From positions 13,275 through 77,274 of the forward strand of contig USBT01000001.1 of the NCBI GenBank assembly GCA_900553025.1: a stretch of 64,000 nt of DNA. Reading direction: 5' to 3'. This DNA comes from an uncultured Eubacteriales bacterium (GTDB lineage Bacteria; Bacillota; Clostridia; Peptostreptococcales; Anaerovoracaceae). The position numbers and the translations under genes are program-made. The notes under the pieces are model-generated. The model did no database searches, was not told the origin of the DNA, and saw nothing but the letters and a program-made list of their open reading frames with translations. Below are positions 8,666 through 17,985 of this stretch, piece after piece (positions within the stretch are counted from its first letter, which is position 1; the number at the start of each line of letters is the position of its first letter).

Positions 8666-9544
8666 ATGTCATCTCTATATGAGAAAAACAACAAAACATT
8701 CGAAATATTCAAAAGAATATTATTTTGTACCATAGGAGCCATTATAATCGGTTTCAACATCAAAAGCTTCGTGCGTACGGGCGGGTTATTTCCAGGTGGA
8801 TTCGCAGGTATAACTCTTCTAATTCAGCGAAGTCTAGACGCATTTTTAAATATCCAAGTATCCTATACGCTGATCTATATTCCACTTAACATGATTCCAA
8901 TTTACATCGGAATCAAATGGCTTGGCAAAAATTTTACATTCTATTCAATATATGTAATAGTCCTAAGCAGTATTGTCGTCGACATTTTGCCAGATATAGT
9001 ATTGACTTATGATATCCTTCTCATAGCAATCTTCGGCGGCATTATCAATGGCGTTGCAATTTGGATTTGTCTTCTTGTAGGTGCCAGCGCAGGTGGGACT
9101 GACTTCATCTCAATTTATTTTTCCGAAAAAAGAGGCAAGGATGCATGGAATTACATTTTGCTTGGAAATGTCCTCGTCCTTACTGTAGCAGGTGTTTTGT
9201 TTGGTGTTGACAAGGCAATGTATTCGATAATATTTCAATTTTGCACAACCCAAGTTATTCAAAATCTTTTCAAGCAGTATAGGAAGCATACTTTGCTGAT
9301 AATTACGAATGAGCCTGCTTCAGTTTACGGTCGGATAAAAACAATAACGCACCATGACGCTACTTTGTTCATGGGCGTAGGCATGTACCAGGGCAGTCAA
9401 AGACAGATGATTTATTCGGTTGTCGGAAGTGACGAAGTGGACGCTGTTTTAAATGCTATCAAGGAGGTTGACCCTAAGGCCTTCGTAAATGTAATGAAAA
9501 CTGAGCAGCTCGGCGGTAGATTTTATAAAAAGCCTAGAATTTAA
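8666..9544 (+). CDS. YitT-family membrane protein (DUF161 with C-terminal DUF2179)
   Basis: The 292-residue product has five to six hydrophobic helices in the first 200 residues with the typical LFPGGFAGI and GASAGGTDFI motifs. A soluble C-terminal domain follows, with the GxGMYxG and AxVxxxKTEQLGGRFYKK elements of the YitT family. The ATG at 8666 is preceded by AAGGAGAG; an upstream frame-mate ATG at 8600 lies ahead of the -10 element and is not transcribed. YitT proteins are common in Firmicutes and are presumed transporters or membrane regulators of unknown substrate. It stands alone, divergent from the NSS genes. Confidence 0.88.
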   Translation: MSSLYEKNNKTFEIFKRILFCTIGAIIIGFNIKSFVRTGGLFPGGFAGITLLIQRSLDAFLNIQVSYTLIYIPLNMIPIYIGIKWLGKNFTFYSIYVIVLSSIVVDILPDIVLTYDILLIAIFGGIINGVAIWICLLVGASAGGTDFISIYFSEKRGKDAWNYILLGNVLVLTVAGVLFGVDKAMYSIIFQFCTTQVIQNLFKQYRKHTLLIITNEPASVYGRIKTITHHDATLFMGVGMYQGSQRQMIYSVVGSDEVDAVLNAIKEVDPKAFVNVMKTEQLGGRFYKKPRI

Positions 9545-9594
9545 TGCAAGATATTCGAAGCCTGCAGCCCTAGACTCAAATCAATTCTACATAA

Positions 9595-9628
9595 AATAGC
9601 CGAATTCTATATGTGAATTTCGGCTATT
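9595..9628. terminator. Bidirectional terminator between YitT and phosphoesterase genes
   Basis: AATAGCCGAA and TTCGGCTATT form a perfect ten-base stem. It includes the last codons and stop of the minus-strand phosphoesterase gene, and serves both converging transcripts. Confidence 0.7.
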
Positions 9629-10560
9629 ATAATCTCTGGTCTATTGAAAACTCGGATAGGAAAAGAGCTATTCCCAAGTCCTCTTGAAATTATCATTTTC
9701 CCATTTCCAGCATTGTGAACTCCAGATGTGTATTTCGGCAAAATGCCCTGTCCAGGTGAAAACAGTCCACCTAAGATTGGCAATCTTATCTGTCCGCCGT
9801 GTGCGTGACCTGAAAAAATATAATCATAACTGGCAGATGAGTATTCCTCGATGAACTGTGGCTCGTGAGCAAGCAAAATACTTATGTCGCATTGCGATTC
9901 GCTACGTTTTTGTTTGATTTCCTCTACTGCTGATTTCAATACATCCTGGTCAACATCTGAGTTTTTCTTTGTGCGATTCCTTCCTTCTACCATTAGTAGC
10001 CTCTCTGGGAAGCCAGTCAGCAAAACCTCAACATTTCTTGATGCTGTATCATCATTTCTCCTGCTCTCATCACGGAGCTTATCATCAGGCAGTTTTCGAA
10101 TTTTCACGTTTTCAATATGGCTCGTACCGTCAAGAACAACAACACCTGTGTTTTCAAGCTTCTCCCTCAATGCTCTGACGATATCTTGCGAAAATGCAAG
10201 TTCATGATTCCCATAAGAAAAGAATGTAGGAGCAATCATTCTAAGATTTTTCATAAAATCGATTGCTGCCTCAAAATCCTTGGTCGCTTCCGCTTCAAAG
10301 CTATTGGACGCTCCCAGTTCAAAACCCTTGTTGACCTGCATACGCCTATCCACAAGATCACCTGTAAAGACTATCAAGTGCGGCTTTGTATCAGACACCC
10401 GGCCTAGTAACTCCATATTATCATTTCCAAAGCATGCTCCCTGCAAGTCTGAAAGATGTACAACACGAAGCACGTCCCACACATCTTGAAATTCCTGTGT
10501 TACGCCCTTAACGAAGCTATATCTTGATATCACAAGTGTTTTGTTGCCGGGCCAAATCAA
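9607..10560 (-). CDS. Calcineurin-like metallophosphoesterase (YkuE type)
   Basis: This 317-residue protein carries the ordered metallophosphoesterase motifs: SDLQ near 37-40 (Asp38), GDLVDRR near 67-73, GNHE at 117-120, a C-terminal LLAHEP and GHAHGGQ. Such enzymes cleave phosphodiesters or phosphomonoesters with two metal ions. The first motif is DLQ rather than the usual DLH. Insertions rich in small and charged residues (about 80-100 and 150-190) enlarge the loops. The start is TTG at 10560, overlapping the exoA stop as TTGA, which implies translational coupling. No clear signal peptide is seen. The natural substrate is unknown. Confidence 0.85.
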   Translation of the reverse strand: MIWPGNKTLVISRYSFVKGVTQEFQDVWDVLRVVHLSDLQGACFGNDNMELLGRVSDTKPHLIVFTGDLVDRRMQVNKGFELGASNSFEAEATKDFEAAIDFMKNLRMIAPTFFSYGNHELAFSQDIVRALREKLENTGVVVLDGTSHIENVKIRKLPDDKLRDESRRNDDTASRNVEVLLTGFPERLLMVEGRNRTKKNSDVDQDVLKSAVEEIKQKRSESQCDISILLAHEPQFIEEYSSASYDYIFSGHAHGGQIRLPILGGLFSPGQGILPKYTSGVHNAGNGKMIISRGLGNSSFPIRVFNRPEIIIAEIHI

Positions 10561-11306
10561 ATTTCAAGCTCCAAGCTAACCGGGCAATGGTCGCTACCCA
10601 TAATGTCTGTATGAATTTTGGCTTCTTTTATTTTGTCCGCAATGCGATTAGAAACAAGGAAATAGTCAATCCTCCAACCTGCATTGTTCTTTCGGGCGTT
10701 AAACCTATAGGACCACCAGCTGTAAATACCTTCCTTGTCAGGGTACAAATGCCTAAATGTATCTGTAAAGCCTGCATCTAGCAGCTTGCCAAATTTTTCG
10801 CGCTCCTCATCTGTAAATCCGGCATTTCGTCTATTTGTTTTTGGATTTTTAAGGTCAATCTCCTTGTGAGCTACATTTAAATCTCCGCATATTATAACAG
10901 GCTTCTTTTTATCAAGCTCGAGCATGTACTCCTTAAAGGCATCCTCCCAGTCCATTCTGTAATCAAGCCTTTCAAGCTCCGACTTCGAGTTTGGTGTATA
11001 TACCGTCACAAAATAAAAGTCTTCAAACTCACAGACAATCGTCCTTCCTTCGTCATCATATTCGCCGAAATTGTGGGTGACATTAATCGGCTTATACTTT
11101 GAAAATACAGCAGTTCCCGAGTAACCCTTTCTGATTGCGCTATTAAAGTGTTCCTCATACTCAGGCAGATCAACCTCCGCTTGACCGGGTTGCATCTTCG
11201 TCTCCTGAATTCCAATTATATCAGGATCAAGCTCCCTCATGGATTCTACAAATCCCTTTTTAAGAGCTGCCCTAAGACCATTTACATTCCAAGAAACTAA
11301 TTTCAT
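10557..11306 (-). CDS. exoA: Exodeoxyribonuclease III family AP endonuclease
   Basis: This 249-residue enzyme is expected to cut DNA at abasic sites during base-excision repair. The EEP-fold motifs are complete: SWNVNGLR at the start, IIGIQETK with the metal-binding Glu, VYTPNS, GDLNVAH with the catalytic Asp-Asn pair, the long RRNAGFTDEE segment, and SDHCPV near the C-terminus. Length matches bacterial ExoA. It lies 19 bases after psuG and overlaps the phosphoesterase gene by four bases, so it is within the psuK-psuG-exoA operon. Confidence 0.95.
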   Translation of the reverse strand: MKLVSWNVNGLRAALKKGFVESMRELDPDIIGIQETKMQPGQAEVDLPEYEEHFNSAIRKGYSGTAVFSKYKPINVTHNFGEYDDEGRTIVCEFEDFYFVTVYTPNSKSELERLDYRMDWEDAFKEYMLELDKKKPVIICGDLNVAHKEIDLKNPKTNRRNAGFTDEEREKFGKLLDAGFTDTFRHLYPDKEGIYSWWSYRFNARKNNAGWRIDYFLVSNRIADKIKEAKIHTDIMGSDHCPVSLELEI

Positions 11307-11325
11307 TTACTCACCCTTTCCTCTA

Positions 11326-12246
11326 TTAATCTTCTTCACAATATGCCTTTGCTATCTGTGCTGCAACCTTGGCATTATTAAACACAAGCTCAATATTAGC
11401 ATCAAGACTTGAGCCACCAGTAATATCTTTTACCTTTGAAAGTAGGAATGGTGTTGATTCCTTGCCCTTGATTCCCTTTTCTTCAGCCTCTTTAACCGCT
11501 TCATTTATAGCTTTGTTTATAATGTCTTCATCCATAGAAAACTTTTCAGGAATAGGATTTGCCATAAGCATACCAGTGTGAAGCCCCGCTCCCCTCTGTG
11601 CCTCGAAAGCCCTTGCCGCTTCCTCAGGAGAATCAACTCTATAATCAACCTTAAATTCGCTTTCTCTGGTATAAAATGCAGGTAGCTTGTCGGTCTGATA
11701 TCCCAAAATAGGAACACCCTTCGTTTCTAGATACTCTAGCGTAAGAGGAATGTCCAAAATAGCCTTAGCGCCTGCACAAACTACCATCACAGGTGTATTT
11801 GCAAGTTCCTCAAGGTCGGCAGAAATATCCATAGTTTCCTGTGCCCCTCTGTGCACTCCACCTATTCCACCAGTTGCAAAAATCGAAACTCCAGCCATAT
11901 GAGCAATAATCATTGTCGTAGCAACAGTAGTAGCTCCATCAAATCCCCTTGCGATAGCCATAGGAATATCTCTTCTGGAACACTTCGTAACTTCAAGACC
12001 CTTCTTGCCCAAATATTCAATTTCTTCCTTTTTTAGCCCACATTTGAGTTTACCCCCAATTATTGCGGTTGTGGCGGGAATTGCGCCGTTTTCTCTAACA
12101 ATTTCCTCCACTTTAAGTGCCGTTTCAACATTTTGTGGATATGGCATTCCATGCGAAATAATAGTCGATTCCAAGGCAACCACAGGTTCGCCATTTGCGA
12201 GCGCCTTGCTAACTTCAGGCGCAATTTCCAAATATTTAGTTTCCAT
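11326..12246 (-). CDS. psuG: Pseudouridine-5'-phosphate glycosidase
   Basis: PsuG splits pseudouridine 5'-phosphate into uracil and ribose 5-phosphate, working with the kinase next to it. The 306-residue protein shows the family blocks VALESTIISHGMPYP, ATTAIIGGKLKCGL, TKCSRRDIP, FATGGIGGVHRGA, MVVCAGAKAILDIPLTLEYLET and NPIPEKF. The ATG at 12246 is chosen because GGAGGATTGAA precedes it; an open stretch of twelve more codons upstream has no ribosome site. It follows psuK by 69 bases, a gap that contains a partial copy of the psuK 3' end. Confidence 0.95.
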   Translation of the reverse strand: METKYLEIAPEVSKALANGEPVVALESTIISHGMPYPQNVETALKVEEIVRENGAIPATTAIIGGKLKCGLKKEEIEYLGKKGLEVTKCSRRDIPMAIARGFDGATTVATTMIIAHMAGVSIFATGGIGGVHRGAQETMDISADLEELANTPVMVVCAGAKAILDIPLTLEYLETKGVPILGYQTDKLPAFYTRESEFKVDYRVDSPEEAARAFEAQRGAGLHTGMLMANPIPEKFSMDEDIINKAINEAVKEAEEKGIKGKESTPFLLSKVKDITGGSSLDANIELVFNNAKVAAQIAKAYCEED

Positions 12247-12266
12247 TTCAATCCTCCATTTCATTA

Positions 12267-12356
12267 GCAAATCCCTGGACATGCAAGAATTTTTATTTTG
12301 CGTCCACCTCGTCCTCTAAGATGTCCGGCGAATCCCTGCGCGTGCAAGAATTCTCT
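12267..12356. repeat. Imperfect direct repeat of the psuK 3' end
   Basis: Bases 12267-12295 repeat 12328-12356, the last codons of psuK, with about 24 of 29 positions identical. The extra copy lies in the psuK-psuG gap and on the minus strand would read ILACPGIC-stop against ILARAGIRRTS in the gene. It looks like a decayed tandem duplication of a gene tail. Confidence 0.6.
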
Positions 12357-13410
12357 CTATTGTTATATCTTCGTTTATTGTCTGCTCGCCCTCGACCGCC
12401 ATTGCGGATGCAGCAAGCGAGAATTTCACTGTTTTCTCAAATGAGAAATCATTAAGATAGCTATAAACAAGTCCCGCCATGAAGCAGTCCCCTCCGCCTG
12501 TGACATTTGCCAGCTTAACCGGCATGATTGGCGCTTTGATTATTTTGTTCTCGCAGGCAGCGTATACACCATATCGTCCTAAGCTTATAAATACCCTTTT
12601 TACACCCTTCATTAACAAAATATTCGCAGCTTCTTTAAGTGTTTTTTCGTCCACAATGCTGACTCCGGAAAGCATTTCGGCTTCCATTTTGTTTGGTTTT
12701 AAGGTATGAATGTATTTTAGAAATGGTTTGAGCTTTCTTCCCTTCTCCGTTGAAACTGGATCAACGAAAATAGGGCCATCGTAAAGCTCTGTCAATTTCA
12801 TCATTGTTTCACTAGGAATATTAGCATCTATCACGATTGCCTTAGCATTCGATATCAGCATTTTCTTGTTTTCAATGTATTCTGGACTGATAAAATCAAA
12901 GACCCTCATATCGGCTATTGCGGATATCATATCTCCATTTTGATCGGCGATATATAAATATGTAGCAGTTTTCTGTCCCTGAACGGAAAGTACATCATTA
13001 AAATCTAGCTTTTCATGTGGACTATGAATCCTGATAGACTGCCCTACATCATCGTCACCGACAGCAGTCAGCATCTTGGTTTCAATACCCATCAGGCTCA
13101 TATTATGTGCGATATTTCTCCCGACACCACCCATTGTCGTATTCACAATCCCAGGGTTTGAATCCTCCATGATAAGTTTTGAGAATGGCTTGCCTCCTAC
13201 ATCTCTTGTCAGTCCTCCTATCACAACCACGTATTGCTCGCCGCCAATGACATAGCCTTTACCCCTTATTTCACCCTTTTTCATGAGATTTGAAATGTGC
13301 ACAGCAACTGAAGATCTAGCGATTCCAAGATGAGCTGCTAACTCCTGTTGTGAAATCATAGGATTTTGTTTTACAAGTTTTAGAATTTCATGTTCTCTAT
13401 CGGTTACCAT
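12316..13410 (-). CDS. psuK: Pseudouridine kinase with N-terminal winged-helix domain
   Basis: The C-terminal 300 residues are a PfkB/ribokinase-type sugar kinase: VIGGLTRDVGG at the start, GGVGRNIAHNMSLMG, TAVGDDDVGQ, then VTGGGDCFMAGLVYSYL with the catalytic Asp and anion hole. The first 60 residues are a winged helix-turn-helix (QQELAAHLGIARSSVAVHISNLMKKGEI), as in YeiI-type fusions, so the enzyme may also bind DNA and control its own operon. The ATG at 13410 is preferred, with GGTGAT just upstream; an in-frame GTG at 13419 is an alternative. It phosphorylates pseudouridine for PsuG. First gene of the operon. Confidence 0.92.
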   Translation of the reverse strand: MVTDREHEILKLVKQNPMISQQELAAHLGIARSSVAVHISNLMKKGEIRGKGYVIGGEQYVVVIGGLTRDVGGKPFSKLIMEDSNPGIVNTTMGGVGRNIAHNMSLMGIETKMLTAVGDDDVGQSIRIHSPHEKLDFNDVLSVQGQKTATYLYIADQNGDMISAIADMRVFDFISPEYIENKKMLISNAKAIVIDANIPSETMMKLTELYDGPIFVDPVSTEKGRKLKPFLKYIHTLKPNKMEAEMLSGVSIVDEKTLKEAANILLMKGVKRVFISLGRYGVYAACENKIIKAPIMPVKLANVTGGGDCFMAGLVYSYLNDFSFEKTVKFSLAASAMAVEGEQTINEDITIERILARAGIRRTS

Positions 13411-13433
13411 TTTAATCACCAGCCTAAATTCTT

Positions 13434-13459
13434 TGTAATCATTTGTTTATATTATTACA
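13434..13459. promoter_or_regulatory. Possible operator upstream of psuK
   Basis: TGTAAT and ATTACA form an inverted repeat 14 bases apart, just before the psuK start and overlapping the likely -10 region. On the minus strand a TTGACT -35 candidate lies upstream near 13473-13478. The winged helix on PsuK would be a natural binder, but that is an inference. Confidence 0.35.
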
Positions 13460-13611
13460 CATTAGTTTATCTGAGTCAATCGTTTTCTGGATATTAAATC
13501 AATTACTTTCTGAATACGGATAATAGTTTTTCTAAACAAATTTAATCCTGCCCATATAAGTAGTCGCCTAAATTACGTCTAAAACAGGCATTGGCAAACA
13601 CCTCTAAATAT

Positions 13612-13640
13612 TTGTTTTGAAAACTCATTCATGATAGAAT
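13612..13640 (+). promoter_or_regulatory. Sigma-A promoter for the cation/proton antiporter gene
   Basis: TTGTTT and TAGAAT are 17 bases apart and the -10 is extended by TGA. It lies 35 bases before the ATG at 13675. The rest of the 13411-13674 gap holds only the psuK operator region. Confidence 0.55.
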
Positions 13641-13674
13641 TATTAATACCAATTTAACAAGGAGGAACACATCT

Positions 13675-15261
13675 ATGACAATATTACTGCTTATTTCAAT
13701 TGTCTTGCTTATGGCTCTTGTTGCAGTAAAGTTTTCAGACCGAATTGGATTGCCCTCACTTCTACTATTTATCGTTATGGGGATGATAACGGGTTCTCTT
13801 GGTGTAAAATTTGAAAACTATAATTTAGTTGAAAATTTTGCCACAGTCGCCCTCATGATAATAATGTTTTACGGTGGATTCGGAACAAACTGGAAAATGG
13901 CAAAGCCCGCTTTTAGAGAAAGCGCCTTACTCGCATCGCTTGGTGTAGTCCTAACTGCTGCATTTTGTGGTGTATTTTTTCATTTTGTTTTAAAGCTAAA
14001 TTTCATTGAAAGCATGCTATTGGCATCTGTCATCGCCTCAACCGACTATGCATCGGTTTCGTCTGTTTTGCGCTCCAAAAATCTAAACCTAAAGTACCAC
14101 ACTGCGCCCATGCTGGAGCTTGAATCAGGCTCAAATGACCCAACTGCATACACGATGACAATCATCTTTATTTCCATTATAAAAGGCGTCGATACCTCCA
14201 TACCAATCTTAATTTTAACTCAAATTGTTTTCGGTATCGCAATAGGCTTCATTGCAGGCTTCCTAGTGAAAAAGGTTATTAACTTTTTTAATTTTTCACA
14301 GGACGGGCTCTTCACCGTTTTCATTTTTTCGGTTGTGTGTCTTTCGTTCGCTATCTCAAATCTGCTAGGCGGTAACAGCTATTTGACTGTTTATTTTCTC
14401 GGTATTTATCTAGGAAATCAAGAATTCGTAGGAAAACGAGATATTGTATTCTTCTTTGATGGATTCACAAACCTGATGCAGATAGGCATGTTCTATCTCC
14501 TCGGCCTTCTGTCAAACTTTTCAAGTTTAAAAAGCACAATGCTCCTATCAATTATTGCCGTTGTGTTCCTAACAGTTGTTGCAAGACCGCTCGCGACTTA
14601 TATTCTGATTAGGCCATTTAAGAGAAGCTTAGCACAAATTTTCATACTCTCACTTGCAGGTCTTCGTGGTGCCGCTGCGATTGCATTCGCTATAATAGTT
14701 GTAAACTCTCATGTGCCACTTGACACCGATATCTTTCACATTGTATTCGGTATATGTCTTGTCTCGCAGCTCGTTCAAGGCACAATACTTCCGATATTTT
14801 GTAAAAAGCTAAATATGGTCGATGAAAATGATACGGTTCTCAAAACATTCAATTACTACCAAGACAAATCTGATGTTGGGTTTATAGTTTCAGATATTCC
14901 GCCCGCAAGCATACTCTGCGGTAAGAAAATATTAGAATTGCAGCTAGCCTTTGACTTTATTATCGCCAAAATAATTCGAGACAACAAAACAATTATTCCC
15001 CGGGGCGATACGGTTCTTAATGCAGGCGACACAATTGTCGTCGGAGGCGAATCATACTTTGATCCCGTTGGTCAGGAACTGATGGAATTAAAGATTTCAA
15101 GTTCTCATCCTTGGCTTAACAAGAAGTTATGTGATCTTAAAATCGAAAATGACTCACTGATAATTATGATTCAAAGTAAAGAAGGAAAAATCGTAATACC
15201 TACTGGTGAAACAATGATTCGTGAAGGCGACACGGTAATTGTCCTTAAAGTTAAAGATTAA
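13675..15261 (+). CDS. Potassium (or sodium)/proton antiporter, CPA1 family with C-terminal TrkA-C domains
   Basis: The 528-residue protein has about 12 membrane helices over residues 1-390, including the conserved ASTDYASVSSVL segment and AGLRGAAAIAFA near the end of the membrane part. It then has two soluble TrkA-C/RCK_C-like units (about 405-460 and 470-528) with GDTIVVGG and GDTVIVLK signatures. This is the NhaP2/KhtU-like architecture that exchanges cytoplasmic K+ or Na+ for protons, with nucleotide or ligand gating through the C-terminal domain. It has a strong AAGGAGG ribosome site and its own promoter and terminator. The ion is not settled by sequence. Confidence 0.9.
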   Translation: MTILLLISIVLLMALVAVKFSDRIGLPSLLLFIVMGMITGSLGVKFENYNLVENFATVALMIIMFYGGFGTNWKMAKPAFRESALLASLGVVLTAAFCGVFFHFVLKLNFIESMLLASVIASTDYASVSSVLRSKNLNLKYHTAPMLELESGSNDPTAYTMTIIFISIIKGVDTSIPILILTQIVFGIAIGFIAGFLVKKVINFFNFSQDGLFTVFIFSVVCLSFAISNLLGGNSYLTVYFLGIYLGNQEFVGKRDIVFFFDGFTNLMQIGMFYLLGLLSNFSSLKSTMLLSIIAVVFLTVVARPLATYILIRPFKRSLAQIFILSLAGLRGAAAIAFAIIVVNSHVPLDTDIFHIVFGICLVSQLVQGTILPIFCKKLNMVDENDTVLKTFNYYQDKSDVGFIVSDIPPASILCGKKILELQLAFDFIIAKIIRDNKTIIPRGDTVLNAGDTIVVGGESYFDPVGQELMELKISSSHPWLNKKLCDLKIENDSLIIMIQSKEGKIVIPTGETMIREGDTVIVLKVKD

Positions 15262-15327
15262 AATCAGTAGAAAATCGGTTCCAACCGCAAAACAGGTGGT
15301 TTGAACGTGGTAAGCCCAGCAAAAAGA

Positions 15328-15386
15328 AAACCGCATGTAGCGTAATCTTCAAATCTCATCGAAGACCGCACATGCGGTTTGTTTTT
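15328..15386. terminator. Bidirectional terminator, antiporter / NhaC genes
   Basis: AAACCGCATGT (15328-15338) and ACATGCGGTTT (15370-15380) form an 11-base stem. It encloses a smaller CTTC/GAAG hairpin and is flanked by A and T runs on both sides. It serves the converging genes ending at 15261 and 15476. Confidence 0.85.
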
Positions 15387-15475
15387 CTGTACTAAACAGA
15401 TACTTTTATTCTTTTAGTAAAATATCAATAGCCTTATGCTGCCATCTATATATTCACTATCAAAGCCTTATTCAG

Positions 15476-17095
15476 TTATTCAGCTTCTTTTCCGTACATT
15501 TTTCTAAGTACTAGCAGAGTTCCTAGCATCAGCAAGAATGAAACAGGAAGTGCAATTGCAATCGTCTTAACAAATCCAGCAACTATGTATGAAACAAACG
15601 ATACAGCAGCAACTGTCATTGCGTAAGGTAACTGAGTATTAACGTGGTTAATATGGTTGCACTGAGCACCTGCAGAAGCCATGATTGTTGTGTCTGAAAT
15701 TGGTGAGCAGTGGTCACCACAAACAGCTCCAGCCATACAAGCCGAGATTGAGATGATCATCATCTGAGGATCATTGTTCTCAAATACTGCAACTACGATT
15801 GGAATAAGGATACCAAATGTTCCCCATGATGTACCTGTTGCAAATCCAAGCAAGCAAGCAATTACAAATATAATCCCTGGTAGGAAGCTCATGAATGAGC
15901 CTGCGCTTTGCTCAACAAAGTTAGCAACATATGGAGCAGCTCCAAGGCTGTCAGTCATTGCCTTCAAAGACCATGCAAATGTCAGAATCAAGATTGGTGG
16001 AACCATTGCTTTGAATCCTTCTGGAATACATTCCATGCAATCAGTAAAGCTTAAAACTTTTCTTGAAGTATAGAACAAGATAGCAAGCAATAGTGCTATA
16101 ACGCTTCCTGAGGAAAGACCTACAGAAGCGTCAGAGTTCGAGAATGCAACTACGAAGTTCTCGCCCGAGAAGAATCCACCTGTGTAAAGCATTCCACATG
16201 CACAAAGGATAATCAAAATGATTACAGGAAGTACTAGGTCAATCATAGTACCATTACCCTTAATTTCATCATCCTTGGCATCAGCATATGGTCTGTCAGG
16301 AGTAGTGTAAAGGTCTCCAGCGATTGCATTGTCCTCATGCTTTCTCATTGGGCCAAAGTCAAACTTCATAACTGTAAGCATAATCATTGTAAATATTGTG
16401 AGTAGTGCATAGTAGTTGTAAGGAATTGCTCTAAGGAATACAGTAAATCCATCTTCACCAGGTACAAATCCTGTTACTGCAGCAGCCCAAGATGAAATTG
16501 GAGCAATGATACAAACAGGAGCAGCTGTAGCGTCAATCAAATATGAAAGTTTAGCACGAGAAACCTTGTGTTTATCTGTGATTGGTCTCATAACACTACC
16601 TACTGTTAAGCAGTTGAAGTAGTCGTCAACGAAGATCATTACACCTAGTGCAACTGTGGCAAGCTGAGCACCAAGTCTTGTTTTAATTTTTACTTCTGCC
16701 CATCTACCAAAAGCTGCCGAAGCACCTGTTTTGTTCATTAGTGCAACAACAATGCCTAGTACAACCAAGAATACGAGAATACCTACGTTGTATGTATCTG
16801 ATAGAACAGAAACAATACCGTCCTGTAGAACATGGTTTACAGTACCCTCAAAGCTAAAGTTCGAATAGAATAGACCTCCTATTACGATACCTATAAAGAG
16901 TGAGCTGTAAACTTCTTTAGTAATAAGTGCGAGCCCGATAGCTACGATTGGTGGAACAAGTGCCCAGAATGTAGAATACATTGCAGGTTTGTAATCATCT
17001 CCACCATCTTCAGCAAATACCATGAGATAACTCATGAGTACAATTGCTACTAGGAAAATCGTTCCCAGTGCAATTCGTTTCACTGTGGGTTTCAT
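15476..17095 (-). CDS. NhaC-family sodium/proton-type antiporter (copy 1)
   Basis: This 539-residue membrane protein has about 12-13 helices and the NhaC-superfamily signatures MIFVDDYFNCLTVGSVMRPITD, GFATGTSWGTFGI and CGDHCSPISDTTIMASAGA. The family exchanges sodium for protons, or in some members organic acids or amino acids. An N-terminal hydrophobic segment (residues 8-28) precedes the first conserved helix. The ribosome site AGGAGGTAAAGAA is strong, and a TTGACA promoter lies upstream. It is more like the copy at 39342 than the ort-linked copy at 19769. The real substrate is unknown. Confidence 0.9.
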   Translation of the reverse strand: MKPTVKRIALGTIFLVAIVLMSYLMVFAEDGGDDYKPAMYSTFWALVPPIVAIGLALITKEVYSSLFIGIVIGGLFYSNFSFEGTVNHVLQDGIVSVLSDTYNVGILVFLVVLGIVVALMNKTGASAAFGRWAEVKIKTRLGAQLATVALGVMIFVDDYFNCLTVGSVMRPITDKHKVSRAKLSYLIDATAAPVCIIAPISSWAAAVTGFVPGEDGFTVFLRAIPYNYYALLTIFTMIMLTVMKFDFGPMRKHEDNAIAGDLYTTPDRPYADAKDDEIKGNGTMIDLVLPVIILIILCACGMLYTGGFFSGENFVVAFSNSDASVGLSSGSVIALLLAILFYTSRKVLSFTDCMECIPEGFKAMVPPILILTFAWSLKAMTDSLGAAPYVANFVEQSAGSFMSFLPGIIFVIACLLGFATGTSWGTFGILIPIVVAVFENNDPQMMIISISACMAGAVCGDHCSPISDTTIMASAGAQCNHINHVNTQLPYAMTVAAVSFVSYIVAGFVKTIAIALPVSFLLMLGTLLVLRKMYGKEAE

Positions 17096-17141
17096 TTCTT
17101 TACCTCCTAAAAATAATTGTTAATAAAAATACTATATCTCT

Positions 17142-17169
17142 ATTTTATTACATAACATTTTTTTGTCAA
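17142..17169 (-). promoter_or_regulatory. Sigma-A promoter for NhaC copy 1
   Basis: TTGACA and TAAAAT are 16 bases apart on the minus strand, about 45 bases upstream of the start codon. Confidence 0.7.
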
Positions 17170-17234
17170 TGCTTTAACGAGATAATATAAAAATGGTTAA
17201 ATATGCATAAAATGTATATTTAACTAGATATTGT

Positions 17235-17714
17235 CTACATATCATCCTTTATCCTAACCGCAACCATTCTTGCTTCTGCTTTAATTTCGCAGTCAACTTC
17301 CATTTTCATAGAAACTATAATTTTTCTTTCATCGATTTCGTTGGGCACAGATCTAACCGTAATAACTTTACCCATTGGTACAGGCTTTTTAAAATCAATC
17401 TCTAGTCTTGCTGTTATATAGCGAGTTATAACGGTATCCTTATCAAGCTTAAGTCCCTGGTTTCTATGATTGAACCATGCCGCTGAAGCAGTCCCATGGC
17501 AGTCAAATAGCGTCGCTATAAGACCTCCAAATAGGTTCGCAGGCACTCCTCCGCTGTATTTTTCATCTGGCAAAAATTGTGAAATGCATTCACTGCCGTC
17601 CTCACTTGGATAAGTATGCAAGTGTAACCCGTCTTTGTTCTTAGCACCACATCCCCAGCAATGCTGGAACCTATCGCCATAGGTTTCTTGGATGGGTATT
17701 TTGTTGCAACTCAT
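17235..17714 (-). CDS. PaaI-like hotdog-fold thioesterase
   Basis: The 159-residue product has the hotdog core with NLFGGLIATLFDCHGTASA near residues 60-80, where the family places its catalytic Asp/Glu, and the strand series ITARLEIDFKKPVP...ITVRS. It probably hydrolyses an acyl-CoA. A CWGCG motif near residue 20 resembles a metal-site half, but no second pair is seen. The start follows AAAGGAG. It lies just after the ort operon terminator and may hydrolyse a CoA ester from amino-acid fermentation; that link is only positional. Confidence 0.8.
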   Translation of the reverse strand: MSCNKIPIQETYGDRFQHCWGCGAKNKDGLHLHTYPSEDGSECISQFLPDEKYSGGVPANLFGGLIATLFDCHGTASAAWFNHRNQGLKLDKDTVITRYITARLEIDFKKPVPMGKVITVRSVPNEIDERKIIVSMKMEVDCEIKAEARMVAVRIKDDM

Positions 17715-17851
17715 GTCAAACTCCTTTTCTAAAAATTAAAATCATGATATTTTTCCCTTTTCTGTACTATTTTACCATTTTTTTCGACTAAGTGGAGCAA
17801 AATTAGAAAATCACATTGTTGGGGCAATAACGGAAAACCTAACGCAAATTA

Positions 17852-17891
17852 CAAAAAGGTCCCTCCGCAACAAATTAGCCACGAGGAACCT
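17852..17891 (-). terminator. Terminator of the nhaC-ortA-ortB operon
   Basis: AGGTCCCTC (17857-17865) and GAGGAACCT (17883-17891) form a nine-base stem with one wobble pair, followed on the minus strand by five T. It lies about 95 bases after the ortB stop. Confidence 0.75.
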
Positions 17892-17985
17892 GTATGATTA
17901 TTTTGTTCTGTTTTATTTAGTCTTATAAAGATTAAGCAATCGTATAATTGCTATGCTCACTATTACAAATCAAAAGCGTGAAATC

